Assembly: GCA_905221615.1 (NCBI GenBank)
Contig: CAJNDT010004558.1
Span: 310,001-374,000 of the forward strand
Direction of reading: 5' to 3'
Source: Symbiodinium sp. CCMP2592
Taxonomy: Eukaryota; Sar; Dinophyceae; Suessiales; Symbiodiniaceae
DNA: 64,000 nt
A program made the position numbers and the translations under genes. This document shows positions 28,750 through 38,387 of this stretch, in pieces; the stretch's first letter is position 1; each line of letters starts with the position of its first letter. The notes under the pieces are model-generated. The model was given only the letters and a program-made list of their open reading frames with translations, did not search any database and was not told where the DNA came from.

Positions 28750-29898
28750 GGTTCCTACATTACACCGGGCAAGTTCGACCGCTATGTGGAGCGCGCTGTG
28801 TTTCAGTACCATCCGGTACGGGGACATTTGCGCCCCGCTGCTATTGCGGACGTCCTTGCGCCGCCGTTTTTGCCTCCTCCTGAACCGCCTCTAGGCCAGT
28901 CTTATGTGCGCGCCCTGCCCGCCAAATGGCGAGCGGTGGTTGTCACACTGGCGCGTGCCATCCATGGGGGGTACCAGGGCTTTACATTGCACCAGGGATT
29001 TTGTTTCAACGGCCAATCCAAAAGTCAAGCCTCTCAATTTGGTTATGACCAATGGTCGTCGGTGTACGAAGATGTATGGCATGATGCGGCGGAACAGAAA
29101 AGGGAATATCAAGGATATGATGGAGCAATTGTGCCTCACGTGGTCAATTTCGCCGAAAACAAGCCCAAGGAGGGTCTGGTGATCCAATTCCTCGACCACG
29201 ATGGAAGGTTGGTCCATGCTTACAAGAACCCTTACAGCCGGTGGAAGTACCGTATCACTATCAAAGATGCTCCAAAGGCAGTGACGGTATGGACATTGAT
29301 AGGAGTCGATGAGGAGAACTGGTGGAATGAGTATGCTCCAGGCAAGGATTGCATCGCCCAGCATGCTCCCGATTCTCACTACGACCCTGGGCTGCAAGTA
29401 AATGTTCTGAGTATGGGGCGAGAAGTTGACGACGCCATGTGCGCCTACATCTTTGATGTGGTGGAAGCAAGGAAAGACAACCCTAACTCCGTAATCTTCA
29501 TTGGTGCAGGGGTGTTGGGCAAGAATTCGTGGCTGAGTCGGAAAATCGCTGACAACCCGAAAAGGGCCAAATTGCGGACAGACTACCCATGGGGGGAGGT
29601 CGTCCAAAGAATTGCGCGCAGAGCGGCATCATGGGGGTTCCAAATCATCATCGAAGTGCCTCCTCGAGTACCAGTCCAGGAAACCAAGCAGTACAAGGGA
29701 CTTCAGGAAGATGCCATGTGGAAGAGCATCAAGATCAAGGATGCACTCACGGGCAACGTTATACCTTTCGGGATCCTGTATCTCCCGGAACCGCCGTTGA
29801 GCTCGGCTACTGCAAGGATGAATGGGAGTACATTGCCGCAAACGTCGCGCTGCATCCTAAGTCGTCTGATGTGTGCTCGTCCAAACATTTGCACATGA
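28750..29898 (+). CDS. Multi-ORF element, ORF 1a (unknown; possible hydrolase-like fold)
   Basis: Open from an AG|G acceptor at 28749/28750 (YITPGKFDRYVERAVFQYHP...); no ATG is needed if it is an exon. A His/Trp-rich N-terminal half is followed by a compact alpha/beta-looking part (NSVIFIGAGVLGKNSWLSRK, then GFQIIIEVPPRVP) that resembles strand-loop-helix patterns of SGNH-type hydrolases, but the catalytic residues are not convincing. The last ~35 residues before 29898 look random, while the +2 frame from about 29790 continues sensibly (VELGYCKDEWEYIAANVALH), so the true protein changes frame in the overlap. Confidence 0.6.
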   Translation, partial: GSYITPGKFDRYVERAVFQYHPVRGHLRPAAIADVLAPPFLPPPEPPLGQSYVRALPAKWRAVVVTLARAIHGGYQGFTLHQGFCFNGQSKSQASQFGYDQWSSVYEDVWHDAAEQKREYQGYDGAIVPHVVNFAENKPKEGLVIQFLDHDGRLVHAYKNPYSRWKYRITIKDAPKAVTVWTLIGVDEENWWNEYAPGKDCIAQHAPDSHYDPGLQVNVLSMGREVDDAMCAYIFDVVEARKDNPNSVIFIGAGVLGKNSWLSRKIADNPKRAKLRTDYPWGEVVQRIARRAASWGFQIIIEVPPRVPVQETKQYKGLQEDAMWKSIKIKDALTGNVIPFGILYLPEPPLSSATARMNGSTLPQTSRCILSRLMCARPNICT

Positions 29899-30773
29899 CT
29901 GATTCGGACGCTAAGGATCGATCTGATAAATGCGAGTTGACTAGCCAAATCTCCAGAAGATTGCTTAAAGCCTTGAAATTTCAGGCAACTGGCGATGGGA
30001 GATTGGTAGCCATGCCGTCGAAGGCTGGTGGACGAAAGCCAGACCGCATGATTGTTGACCTCTGTGGCTTGGGTAACGGCTACGCCGTACCTAAGTCCAC
30101 TAAGGGTTGCTCTCGCATAACTTGCAAGGAGCTGATCAGCTCCAAAGCCGATGAGGACAACCTTATCGGTATGATGAAGGATGCGTGCCGGAACGACCTG
30201 CGCACACCTGTGCTATTCGTGGCATCGCTTTTGCGATCAGGTGCTGGTCCTGGAAGTAGTGAAGGGGCTTGCGTGGGGGGTGAGAAACGTTCTGGTGGGA
30301 AGTACAAGGTTTTCAGAAGTGTCTTGAAATCTCTCAAACGCCTGCTGAAGAAGTGTGCGGAATTTTCCGACGTCTATTTTTCGCTTGACATGCCTTCTTC
30401 ATGTTCATGTTGGTCTTGGCCAGAGTTGCATGCTCTTGTTTCAAGTGGCAAGGTGACGAAGGTTAAGGTTGATGAGCATGTTGGTGCTGATGGCGATGGT
30501 GGTGGACGCAGGATCATGTTCTCTAACATGCCTGAAGCGGATCGTTTGATGGTGAGACCGGATGATTGCTTGGACCATGATTCGAAGAGCAGTTTGTCGC
30601 AGCGCATTGATGTCTCATGGCGGTCAATTGCGAGGAATGTTCGCAGCCTTGTTCGAGCTCATGTCAGTGTCAGTCATGTTGCACATGAATCTGAGGACAT
30701 TGCATGGCAGCAACATCAGTGTGTAGACGCTGATGAAGGGGCTATTAGACAGCCCCAACTAAGGAACAACTAA
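29790..30773 (+). CDS. Multi-ORF element, ORF 1b with a methyltransferase-like module
   Basis: This frame is open from 29589, but only the part after about 29790 looks like a continuation of ORF 1a. The segment RMIVDLCGLGNGYAVP, then PVLFVASLLRSGAGPGS and VYFSLDMPSSCSCWSWPEL, follows the order of a Rossmann/DNA-methyltransferase-like module that I recall in dinoflagellate retroelement polyproteins (VEFC...; SIPCTGGSPWQ; IEWP..CSYW). The usual Pro-Cys motif is lost here, so it is probably not a methyltransferase in the classical sense. It ends at 30773; 112 bp of non-coding sequence, with a CCTCC-TAC-GGAGG hairpin, separates it from the next ORF. Confidence 0.55.
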   Translation, partial: TAVELGYCKDEWEYIAANVALHPKSSDVCSSKHLHMTDSDAKDRSDKCELTSQISRRLLKALKFQATGDGRLVAMPSKAGGRKPDRMIVDLCGLGNGYAVPKSTKGCSRITCKELISSKADEDNLIGMMKDACRNDLRTPVLFVASLLRSGAGPGSSEGACVGGEKRSGGKYKVFRSVLKSLKRLLKKCAEFSDVYFSLDMPSSCSCWSWPELHALVSSGKVTKVKVDEHVGADGDGGGRRIMFSNMPEADRLMVRPDDCLDHDSKSSLSQRIDVSWRSIARNVRSLVRAHVSVSHVAHESEDIAWQQHQCVDADEGAIRQPQLRNN

Positions 30774-30885
30774 GGTCTGACCAGACAGATCGGGGAAGGG
30801 TGCCTCTTACGGAGAACCCGGAACCGTGAAGTCGAGTAGGGTGTAGGGACTTCCCTCCTACGGAGGAAGGACCGAAACCCGAGCC

Positions 30886-33800
30886 ATGGCTGAAAGCTAC
30901 AATGCCTACGAGCTGGCCTTCGAAGGAGTGGACCACGAAGAAGTTTTCCCGTCTGGTGGGATGATGCGAACGTTTCTGAAGTTCCACAAGTTCCTGGAGA
31001 TGTATTCTGGGGATTCGTCGCAGAGCGTTTCGCTCCCGCCGAAGATTACGAAAGACAAAGTGGTCGACAATGATCTCATTCGCACATGGGCAGCGTTCAA
31101 AGCACCTCCGTTGGTCTTGCTGTTCACGTGTGCAAATCTGTCGCCAGGAGGAGATCTTTCCATTCGAGTCCGAGAAATCCTCAAAGCTTGCTTATTTGCT
31201 GCCCCTGAGGAGTACATGGACAAACCCTATGGGGAGATACTCGCCATGGTCATCAAGTTTGGTGGAGGTCTCAAACACATTGTTGCTGACTACGAGGGGA
31301 AGTTCAATGCCATCACCAGGTTTATGGTGGATGAGGAAGTGATCCGCGATGATGCAAAATTGGCTGTGGTTGAACTGGAACAAGAACGAAAGCAAGTTCG
31401 GTTCGACTTGAACACTGCAACAAGGAACATCGTCAGTGCGGACGGGTACTACAACCTCGCCGTTCTCATCAACTCCGTGGAGACGCCCTACCAGACTGTG
31501 ACAGACACGAGAATTCAACAATGGTATACGGTGAATCAGGACTACTACCACAAGTTGCCTATGTCGGGTAGAGCACCTGACCAATCAGACCTGTTGGCGG
31601 AGCCTACGTTATGTAGGGTGTGCAAGCTGATGTACATGTTCGCAAAACACACTGGGTATGGACTACGGACCTACAACCAAGAATGTGCAGCGAACAACGA
31701 TGGCGCTACGCCAATCAACGTTCATCAGCTGGCTTTGATGATGCGCACAATGCCTCAAGGCATGGGACATCCACTCGCCTTTGCGATGAACTCGCTCCAG
31801 GCGTTCAGTGTCTGTCTCCATGTGCTTCATTCCTACGTATCATGGGTTGATCCAGATACTGGACACCCGCATTACAGATGGTCCAACGATGTGCTCCCTG
31901 ATTCCGACTACACCACGTATTCTTTCCTCAAGCACCATGTGGATGCTGTATGTGCAGATCAAGACAGGAACGGTTTCCAATTGCCGGATGCGTTCCGTAG
32001 CTACACCTGGAATCAATGCGGAGTTGAATCTGGGTATGTGGTCGACTGCTCTACCAAACGCGCCACGTTGAGCATATGGGAAGCAGAATTCCAACAGATG
32101 GGGGCACCAAGTCCGCTTATGCAAGATGATGGCCTATTTCCGCCCAACCTTCAACGGCATCCTAGCTGGGTGTACTCAACGGGGAGGGTGGCGATGCCTA
32201 CGGCAAGCAACCTCGAACCGGAAGGAATCGTGCACCCTGAACATGGAAGAACGCCGGGACAACCGCAAGGATCCGCTACCGAGCCTCGAGCCACCCCTAG
32301 CCACGGACCAAAGAGGGCAAGGACGGACGAGGCAACGGCATCGGCGTCATCTTCTTCTGCGGCACCTCCTCCACAACCACCGACTTCGCAACCGGAAGAA
32401 GAACCATCGCAACCGACATGGGAGGAAGCTCCAATCCCCGCTGGCGCTCAGGAAAGTTGGTACCATTATGTCAACATCGATGAAAAGGGCTGTCGCTCGA
32501 GCTTGCTGGCGACGACCCGTGATCAAGACGAGTACCCACCTACCATTGATGAGACGCCAAAGTTCGTGGCCAACCACGACGTGGGGACCACACCGATTCA
32601 GCATTACGTCAGAAGACTGGTGACCTACTTGGCAAGGATTCGTTCCGTCTCTCAAAGTGACGACAAGGGTCTCAACCTGAAGGTCTACGTGAAGCTGAGC
32701 ACGAAGATGTGGTTACGGATGTATTCGCGGCTGTACCATGCATTGGCATTGGTGTCGTGCGTGCATCTTCCTTCTCCTCCAATGCTTACCTCGGCAGTGA
32801 TGATCGAGGCAGACAGCGATCTTGTCGACAACGATGAAATTCCGGCAGAAGCAAGGATCAATACCATGAACACGCTGAACGGATTTCGCAATAGTTTGGG
32901 TATGGGTGGCAAGCCTGATGCCGCGACTATGCGCTCTCAATGCACAATCCTCGTCCAAGACTTTGACATGGTCGCAAGGACCAGAGGGTCATCGCATACA
33001 GTGAGAGAAAATCTCGTCATGCATGGATGGAGTGAGATCTACATTGTGAGCCCGTCGATCACCGCAGGTGCCAACTACAACTTCCAAGTCACAAAGGGAT
33101 CGTTGGAATCTGTGAATGAGACATTGGATGGCTTGACTGAAGAGCAGCTTGCAACCGTCACGTTGCATTACCATCTGTCTCTCCAGGCGATCCTCATCGA
33201 GAACATATCATTTCCGATGAGTGAGGTCGGAGACGGAGCAGCGATTCGTGCTGACTTGCAGCGACAGCTCAAGGTCACGTACGTTGACCCCATCATTGCG
33301 GCAGGGAAGCGTACCACGCGCCCTCCAATTGTCAACATCAATCATGACTTACGGTTCGTAGGAGCAGCCAGCAATTACCTTCGACAGAAAGCTTCTATGT
33401 TCAACGGTTTCCACGCGCTGGGAATGTATATTGAACTGGAGTTGCGGGCCCGAGCATGCGTGGTGATTCATGGATCTTCGTTTTGGTCAAGAATGTACAG
33501 CCAGGCGAAACATGCGTCGTCAGGCGTGCATACACTGTCAGTCGAAAAGGTGCCACCACCGGACAATCGGGTCAGGTTCAAATTGGGCCTAGCTATCTAC
33601 GAGAAGCAGCTGTTCTGCGAGAAGATGGTATCCACGTGCTTTGTTGAGGCATCGAAAGTTCGCTCATGGGACGAAACAGTCCGAACCGACTCAGTCGCTC
33701 ACCCGTCGCTTGTCGAGATTTGGGAGGACAAGAGTGAAGTCAAGACGTCCACCAAGATTTCGCAGACATGGTTTACGGGGGAACAGCAGCAACAGATCAG

Positions 33801-36546
33801 GTCGGGTGCCCAGGGTGACACGGTCGCTGAATCGTCCACAGTCACCTGGCAGGATTTTGACATCGCCATGACCGTTCCCGAGGCCTACTACGACAACAGG
33901 CACTACTGGTTCAGGATCGACACCTATGCGACCCTGAACACTGGTTATGTCAAAGGGAGAACGTTCTATTGCCCTGGATGTGAAGCAATGAAGTTGGCTG
34001 AGTGCTACGCACAAGCCTTCTTCAAGCCGACCGGAAACGGGTATCCTGGACACTGCATTGGGTGCGCGCATACTTCAGCCTTGAAGATGCAGCATCAAAT
34101 CGGCTCCTTCAATGACTTGATCACGTCCCAGAAGTACACCTTGGCTTGCGCAAAGCACCTTTATGACCTGAGGCTTCAATTCGTGGATCCTCGCGTGGAC
34201 ATCAAGGAGTTCCTCAAAGTCTGTGCAGAGATGGTCTATGAAGACATCGGCAAGACGGTTTCTCACTACGGTGGTCTCCGAATCACAGCCAGTCAGGCCA
34301 TCGAGTACGCGGCATGGGGAAAGGCCAAACAGTTGGCGTGGGACAGAGGGTACGACTCCGAAGGCAAGACATGCTACATCTGCTACTACGATGCCGGGAA
34401 CTGCGCTTATGCTGGTTTCATGAGGATGCTTTTGACTCCAGAAGAGCGCCAAGAATGCTACAGAGGGTCAGTCTTGCCCAAGGAAGAGCTCCTGGGTGAC
34501 ACAGTGGAGCTGGCGCTCGGGCTTCTTACAATTGCAATGAGACACCCAAGTCATTTTATGAATTGGGGTGGCCTTGAGGGAGCAAATGCGTGCGCGAGAG
34601 GAATCGAAAGGTCATTCTTCCGCTACGCGTCGGCCGAAGCCATCGAGCTGATCACGGTTGACTCCCCGCGCAAAAGGACACCGCCCAAGAAGAATGAAGC
34701 AGTCGCTGAGATCGTCAACAACATGTCCGCTGACCTCGTGATTGATTTCACAGTGATCGTCGATGGTGATATCTACCCTGTAGAGATTGCGAGAACCGAC
34801 GAGACACAGGCCGCTGACAACGTCACGGACGATCCAGGGTTCTCAGTTGCTCCACCAATACCTGCACAGGATGTGGATGTGGATGCGCAACCCGAAGAAG
34901 AGCAAGGTGCAGAAGGCCCTGATCCCAGGCATGCAATTCGTGAAGGATTTGTCACACAGCTTCAGGACTATGTTGGCGTACTCGCTCAGGGCGAAATGTC
35001 AGTCGGAAGCGATCGCATCACGTTCTGTGTTGCTTGTGGCAGTGACCTACACACTCTGTCAAATTGCACAGAGAATGCTGCAACCCGGGATCTGGTACTT
35101 CGAGGCGTCCAGATCATCAAGGAAAGTCTTCTTCGATATCCACGTCGAGTACCTACACAAGAGGCTGAGCCAATGGACGTTGACACCACAGATCATGTGA
35201 GTGTTGCATCCTCGGACCGACGACCCAAGGCCAAAGCCCGACCGCGACGCGGAGGCGAAGCCGTTCGGGGTGATGTGGTCTTGATCCGTTATGAGAACAA
35301 ACACAATCTCTGCACGGATGTGGAGAACCGTCGGGGCCTAAATGATGCTTGTGGCGTACCACTGCAGGAATCGGGACCAGAGAATAGCCAGCGAGTGGTG
35401 GACATCATTGAGCAGCTTTCGGACCATCGCGACCGACGCCTACCTCAACGAGGAGACCGTCCTAGCTTTGCTTACGATGAGAACACTCATAGCTACACCA
35501 ATCCAGGCTATGAATCCATCGGCGGCGGAAGGCCAATCCGGTGCGGGATTCTCGACCTGATCCCAACCAAGGGTGCAAGCTTCATCAACAATCGGTGGGA
35601 CATCGTGAACGAAGTTGTCCTTCGCAACATCACCCGTCAGCGCAGGTTGAACGCGGATTGGGCGCTATCATGCATCCAGTCTGACTTGCGCCACAGAATC
35701 GCCAGGCGCCCAGGCTCGGAATGGCTTGACAACAGGTGCCAGGTGGCATTCAACAGTGTCATCAAATGTGATGAAGGAGGATGGGTGATGATCGAAGACT
35801 TGGTGAGGCATGAGCCACTATGGACCCATGAAAGCAGACGCATCACCGAAGGGGTCTCAAGGACCGATGATCAACAGAAGAAGAGAGTGTACAATGAAAG
35901 ACTTCAGCTATTGTTCCAGGGGAACATGATTGCAGCCACGAAACGCAACAAGGCCAAGATTCGGTTGCAGTTCCTGGGTGTGAGAGTGAAGGACCCCGGC
36001 ACGGAAGTTCTTGGATCAGCAGGTTCGAACAGGTTGGTATCAGTTCAGGACCAGATCACGGAGATCCAGAACAACGATCATTGCCGGCATGGCCAGAGGT
36101 ACCTGAACCTATGCAACGGCTGGGTGAAGCCATGGGCAGTTCGGGCTACGAGTGGTCACTCTGCGCATTCAGATCCCCAGAACAATTTGCTTCAGTTGGA
36201 CAAGAACAGGTTCGCAATATCTCCATCTATGACCCTCTTGCAACGTCTTGGAGGTGCGTTCCACGCTACGGCATGCCGCAACTTGGATTCCATTGTCACG
36301 CAAGGCATCATGCCTGGTTCGGAGGACCCCGACGGGGACTTCGACCATAGGCGCCAATTCCGAGGCAACCAAGGTGGCAGACTCCACAGCTATTGGGGGG
36401 TGTTTGCGCCGTTCGATCACCGGAACGCAACGACCAAGATGCGAGTACATGGACGAGACGCCAAGCACATGCCATTGGCGGTCTTCATGTCCCATCGCAA
36501 GATCTTGCACGAGAGGATGGACGTATCACAGACAGCGGCATCATGA
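30886..36546 (+). CDS. Multi-ORF element, ORF 2: 1,886-residue protein with zinc clusters and a Tpt1/KptA-like RNA 2'-phosphotransferase domain
   Basis: Starts at ATG 30886 in a good context (GAGCCATGG). Residues 1-420 are globular and unrecognised. About 440-520 is a Pro/Ser/Glu linker. Zinc-binding-looking clusters are YCPGCEAMKLAEC...HCIGC, CYICYYDAGNC and CVACGSDLHTLSNC. The C-terminus matches Tpt1/KptA in order: LRH (1601-1603), GGWVMIEDLV (about 1631), RATSGHS (1753-1759, the RxNQGHS motif) and FHATACRNLDSIVTQGIMPG (about 1792). Tpt1/KptA uses NAD+ to remove an internal RNA 2'-phosphate. The domain is cut off at MDVSQTAAS by the stop at 36546, while its last strands continue in the next frame. 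The domain call is strong; the element's identity is unknown. Confidence 0.8.
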   Translation: MAESYNAYELAFEGVDHEEVFPSGGMMRTFLKFHKFLEMYSGDSSQSVSLPPKITKDKVVDNDLIRTWAAFKAPPLVLLFTCANLSPGGDLSIRVREILKACLFAAPEEYMDKPYGEILAMVIKFGGGLKHIVADYEGKFNAITRFMVDEEVIRDDAKLAVVELEQERKQVRFDLNTATRNIVSADGYYNLAVLINSVETPYQTVTDTRIQQWYTVNQDYYHKLPMSGRAPDQSDLLAEPTLCRVCKLMYMFAKHTGYGLRTYNQECAANNDGATPINVHQLALMMRTMPQGMGHPLAFAMNSLQAFSVCLHVLHSYVSWVDPDTGHPHYRWSNDVLPDSDYTTYSFLKHHVDAVCADQDRNGFQLPDAFRSYTWNQCGVESGYVVDCSTKRATLSIWEAEFQQMGAPSPLMQDDGLFPPNLQRHPSWVYSTGRVAMPTASNLEPEGIVHPEHGRTPGQPQGSATEPRATPSHGPKRARTDEATASASSSSAAPPPQPPTSQPEEEPSQPTWEEAPIPAGAQESWYHYVNIDEKGCRSSLLATTRDQDEYPPTIDETPKFVANHDVGTTPIQHYVRRLVTYLARIRSVSQSDDKGLNLKVYVKLSTKMWLRMYSRLYHALALVSCVHLPSPPMLTSAVMIEADSDLVDNDEIPAEARINTMNTLNGFRNSLGMGGKPDAATMRSQCTILVQDFDMVARTRGSSHTVRENLVMHGWSEIYIVSPSITAGANYNFQVTKGSLESVNETLDGLTEEQLATVTLHYHLSLQAILIENISFPMSEVGDGAAIRADLQRQLKVTYVDPIIAAGKRTTRPPIVNINHDLRFVGAASNYLRQKASMFNGFHALGMYIELELRARACVVIHGSSFWSRMYSQAKHASSGVHTLSVEKVPPPDNRVRFKLGLAIYEKQLFCEKMVSTCFVEASKVRSWDETVRTDSVAHPSLVEIWEDKSEVKTSTKISQTWFTGEQQQQIRSGAQGDTVAESSTVTWQDFDIAMTVPEAYYDNRHYWFRIDTYATLNTGYVKGRTFYCPGCEAMKLAECYAQAFFKPTGNGYPGHCIGCAHTSALKMQHQIGSFNDLITSQKYTLACAKHLYDLRLQFVDPRVDIKEFLKVCAEMVYEDIGKTVSHYGGLRITASQAIEYAAWGKAKQLAWDRGYDSEGKTCYICYYDAGNCAYAGFMRMLLTPEERQECYRGSVLPKEELLGDTVELALGLLTIAMRHPSHFMNWGGLEGANACARGIERSFFRYASAEAIELITVDSPRKRTPPKKNEAVAEIVNNMSADLVIDFTVIVDGDIYPVEIARTDETQAADNVTDDPGFSVAPPIPAQDVDVDAQPEEEQGAEGPDPRHAIREGFVTQLQDYVGVLAQGEMSVGSDRITFCVACGSDLHTLSNCTENAATRDLVLRGVQIIKESLLRYPRRVPTQEAEPMDVDTTDHVSVASSDRRPKAKARPRRGGEAVRGDVVLIRYENKHNLCTDVENRRGLNDACGVPLQESGPENSQRVVDIIEQLSDHRDRRLPQRGDRPSFAYDENTHSYTNPGYESIGGGRPIRCGILDLIPTKGASFINNRWDIVNEVVLRNITRQRRLNADWALSCIQSDLRHRIARRPGSEWLDNRCQVAFNSVIKCDEGGWVMIEDLVRHEPLWTHESRRITEGVSRTDDQQKKRVYNERLQLLFQGNMIAATKRNKAKIRLQFLGVRVKDPGTEVLGSAGSNRLVSVQDQITEIQNNDHCRHGQRYLNLCNGWVKPWAVRATSGHSAHSDPQNNLLQLDKNRFAISPSMTLLQRLGGAFHATACRNLDSIVTQGIMPGSEDPDGDFDHRRQFRGNQGGRLHSYWGVFAPFDHRNATTKMRVHGRDAKHMPLAVFMSHRKILHERMDVSQTAAS

Positions 36547-38387
36547 TCGTTGGTCGAACGATACCTTTCCATTTCGTCAAGGAGGTATGGTTTTGCGTCC
36601 CTGATCCTCGAGATACACACTCTTTCGCTCTGGTGGAAAAGATCTACGATGAAAGGTTGGAGAAAGAGCTGGTGTTGGACTACAATGCATCACCGTTGCT
36701 TCCTGAGTTCGAGAGATACCGAACGCCAAGCAAGATCATGGAATTGCTTTGCGAGATGCCTCCTGGACCCCACGACACAAGCAAGGAGCAGATCATTCGT
36801 GACCTCACAACTGTCCTGGAGTCCCACAGGGAGAACACGGTTCGGCATCACTACATGGACAAAGGAATCAAGTTTGTCATCAAGAATTGGCGACCCGAAG
36901 ACCTACGCAGAGACGAGGATGGACGGAGAATGAGGGTATGCCCGGCATGCTACAACATCGTTCCAGCATGTTTCTCCCGATGCACGTCTTGCTGGTCACA
37001 GTTCATTTCGAGCGGATATTACCAAGGTTCTCCACAACGGGAGACTCCTACGGAGATCCCCAGTGACTTCATTGCTCAGACAATGGAAGCCGCAGCAGCC
37101 GCAGTGCCTGAGGCGCCCGAAGAGGAGCAGGAAGCCATGGAGGTAGAGACCGTTGCGGAACCTGAAGAAATCCCAGAACCATCTGTCGTCGCGGAAGACG
37201 ATCCAGAACAGGAACCTGATGAAGAAATGGACGTCGAGCCTGGAGAGGACTTTGATGACGCAGTTCCAGAAGCAATCGCACAGGAACGTCGTCCCGTCTT
37301 CATTACCGGCCAGTCTTTGAACATCGATCCTGAGCTACAACTTGCACGTACCGCCATGCAGCCATCCTACTATTCTGGAAAGCGAAATGCCCATTGCATT
37401 GACGCGAACATGACCGCTCTTTCGTACATGGCATACGTGGTATGCAGATCCATCTACAAGGCTTGGTCAGGATTCGCAAAGTGGGCGACTATGCCGTTGT
37501 TTCAGATGAGGGAAAGTTTCGCACTTGGCCAGCGCTATGATGTGCTTGGAAAGTGGGGATCTTTGGCGGCAGTGGATAGGGAAACGGGTGTGAGCAAGGA
37601 TGTGACTGATGAGGAGATCATTCGCTTTGCCAAGGAACCTGAGAACCTCAAACAGTATGATCCCAACGGGACTTACACCTTGAAGCGCTTCCGGACGAAC
37701 CAGATGCTTTCTTTACTTACACGGGGAGCCAACATGATGGGAATTGGCAGGGACAACTTCAACCCTACTACTTACTTGAAGAGCGACAGGGATGAAGATG
37801 TGAAGGCTATGCACTTTTGTTGCCTGAACGTCCTGTGCGAGGTGATTCCAATGGTGACGGGACATCAACAATTCTCAGTGCTACGACCAACGCCAACTGG
37901 ACCAGTGGACTTCTTGTACATCGACCCCGTCGGTATTCTGCTGACTCATTCTGATCAGTCAGTCCAGACCATCGGCTTGCTGGTGGACCACAGTGTGCAA
38001 ATGCCTGCGCATTTCATGGACAGATTGAACAGATCCAAGGCTGAGAGACAGCAAAACCCGACGACCAAGCGTACGGAAGCCCTACACCACATTTCGGCCG
38101 CTGACTATCTTCCTCCAGGTGGTACATCCATCCTGGACACGCCTGTCACTACGGAGGAACGTGAAAGCGCTTCTTCATCCAAGGGACCTTCAAAAGGGCG
38201 TGGAAGAACCGGAGGCGAGCAACATGGTGGCTGGAACACCAATTCCTACCACGACTACATCGCCGCCAAAGGCCGAAACAAAGGCAAAGACAAAGGAAAG
38301 CCGAGGAACCAGTATCCAGAGGAGAACCTCCGGCCCTGGGATCGCGATCCTACGTCAACGCGAAGATGGTGGCGAGACAACGCCTGA
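36393..38387 (+). CDS. Multi-ORF element, ORF 3: end of the Tpt1-like domain, zinc ribbon, acidic linker and unknown C-terminal domain
   Basis: The frame is open from 36393, but its first ~45 codons are a shadow of ORF 2. The sensible protein starts near 36523 (DGRITDSGIMIVGRTIPFHF then VKEVWF), equivalent to the 'DG..F..S.NGVWLT' end of Tpt1/KptA. Next come a four-Cys ribbon (VCPACYNIVPACFSRCTSCW), a Glu-rich linker (about 37100-37290), a folded region of ~250 residues that I do not recognise, and a Gly/Lys/Arg tail typical of RNA-binding proteins. ORFs 2 and 3 are probably one polypeptide made by frameshifting, or one gene broken by a 1-base indel. Confidence 0.7.
   Translation: MGGVCAVRSPERNDQDASTWTRRQAHAIGGLHVPSQDLAREDGRITDSGIMIVGRTIPFHFVKEVWFCVPDPRDTHSFALVEKIYDERLEKELVLDYNASPLLPEFERYRTPSKIMELLCEMPPGPHDTSKEQIIRDLTTVLESHRENTVRHHYMDKGIKFVIKNWRPEDLRRDEDGRRMRVCPACYNIVPACFSRCTSCWSQFISSGYYQGSPQRETPTEIPSDFIAQTMEAAAAAVPEAPEEEQEAMEVETVAEPEEIPEPSVVAEDDPEQEPDEEMDVEPGEDFDDAVPEAIAQERRPVFITGQSLNIDPELQLARTAMQPSYYSGKRNAHCIDANMTALSYMAYVVCRSIYKAWSGFAKWATMPLFQMRESFALGQRYDVLGKWGSLAAVDRETGVSKDVTDEEIIRFAKEPENLKQYDPNGTYTLKRFRTNQMLSLLTRGANMMGIGRDNFNPTTYLKSDRDEDVKAMHFCCLNVLCEVIPMVTGHQQFSVLRPTPTGPVDFLYIDPVGILLTHSDQSVQTIGLLVDHSVQMPAHFMDRLNRSKAERQQNPTTKRTEALHHISAADYLPPGGTSILDTPVTTEERESASSSKGPSKGRGRTGGEQHGGWNTNSYHDYIAAKGRNKGKDKGKPRNQYPEENLRPWDRDPTSTRRWWRDNA

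Noticed and set aside
28750..29898. Calling ORF 1a an SGNH hydrolase outright
   Set aside because: The strand-loop-helix pattern is suggestive, but the GDS and DxxH residues are not convincingly present.
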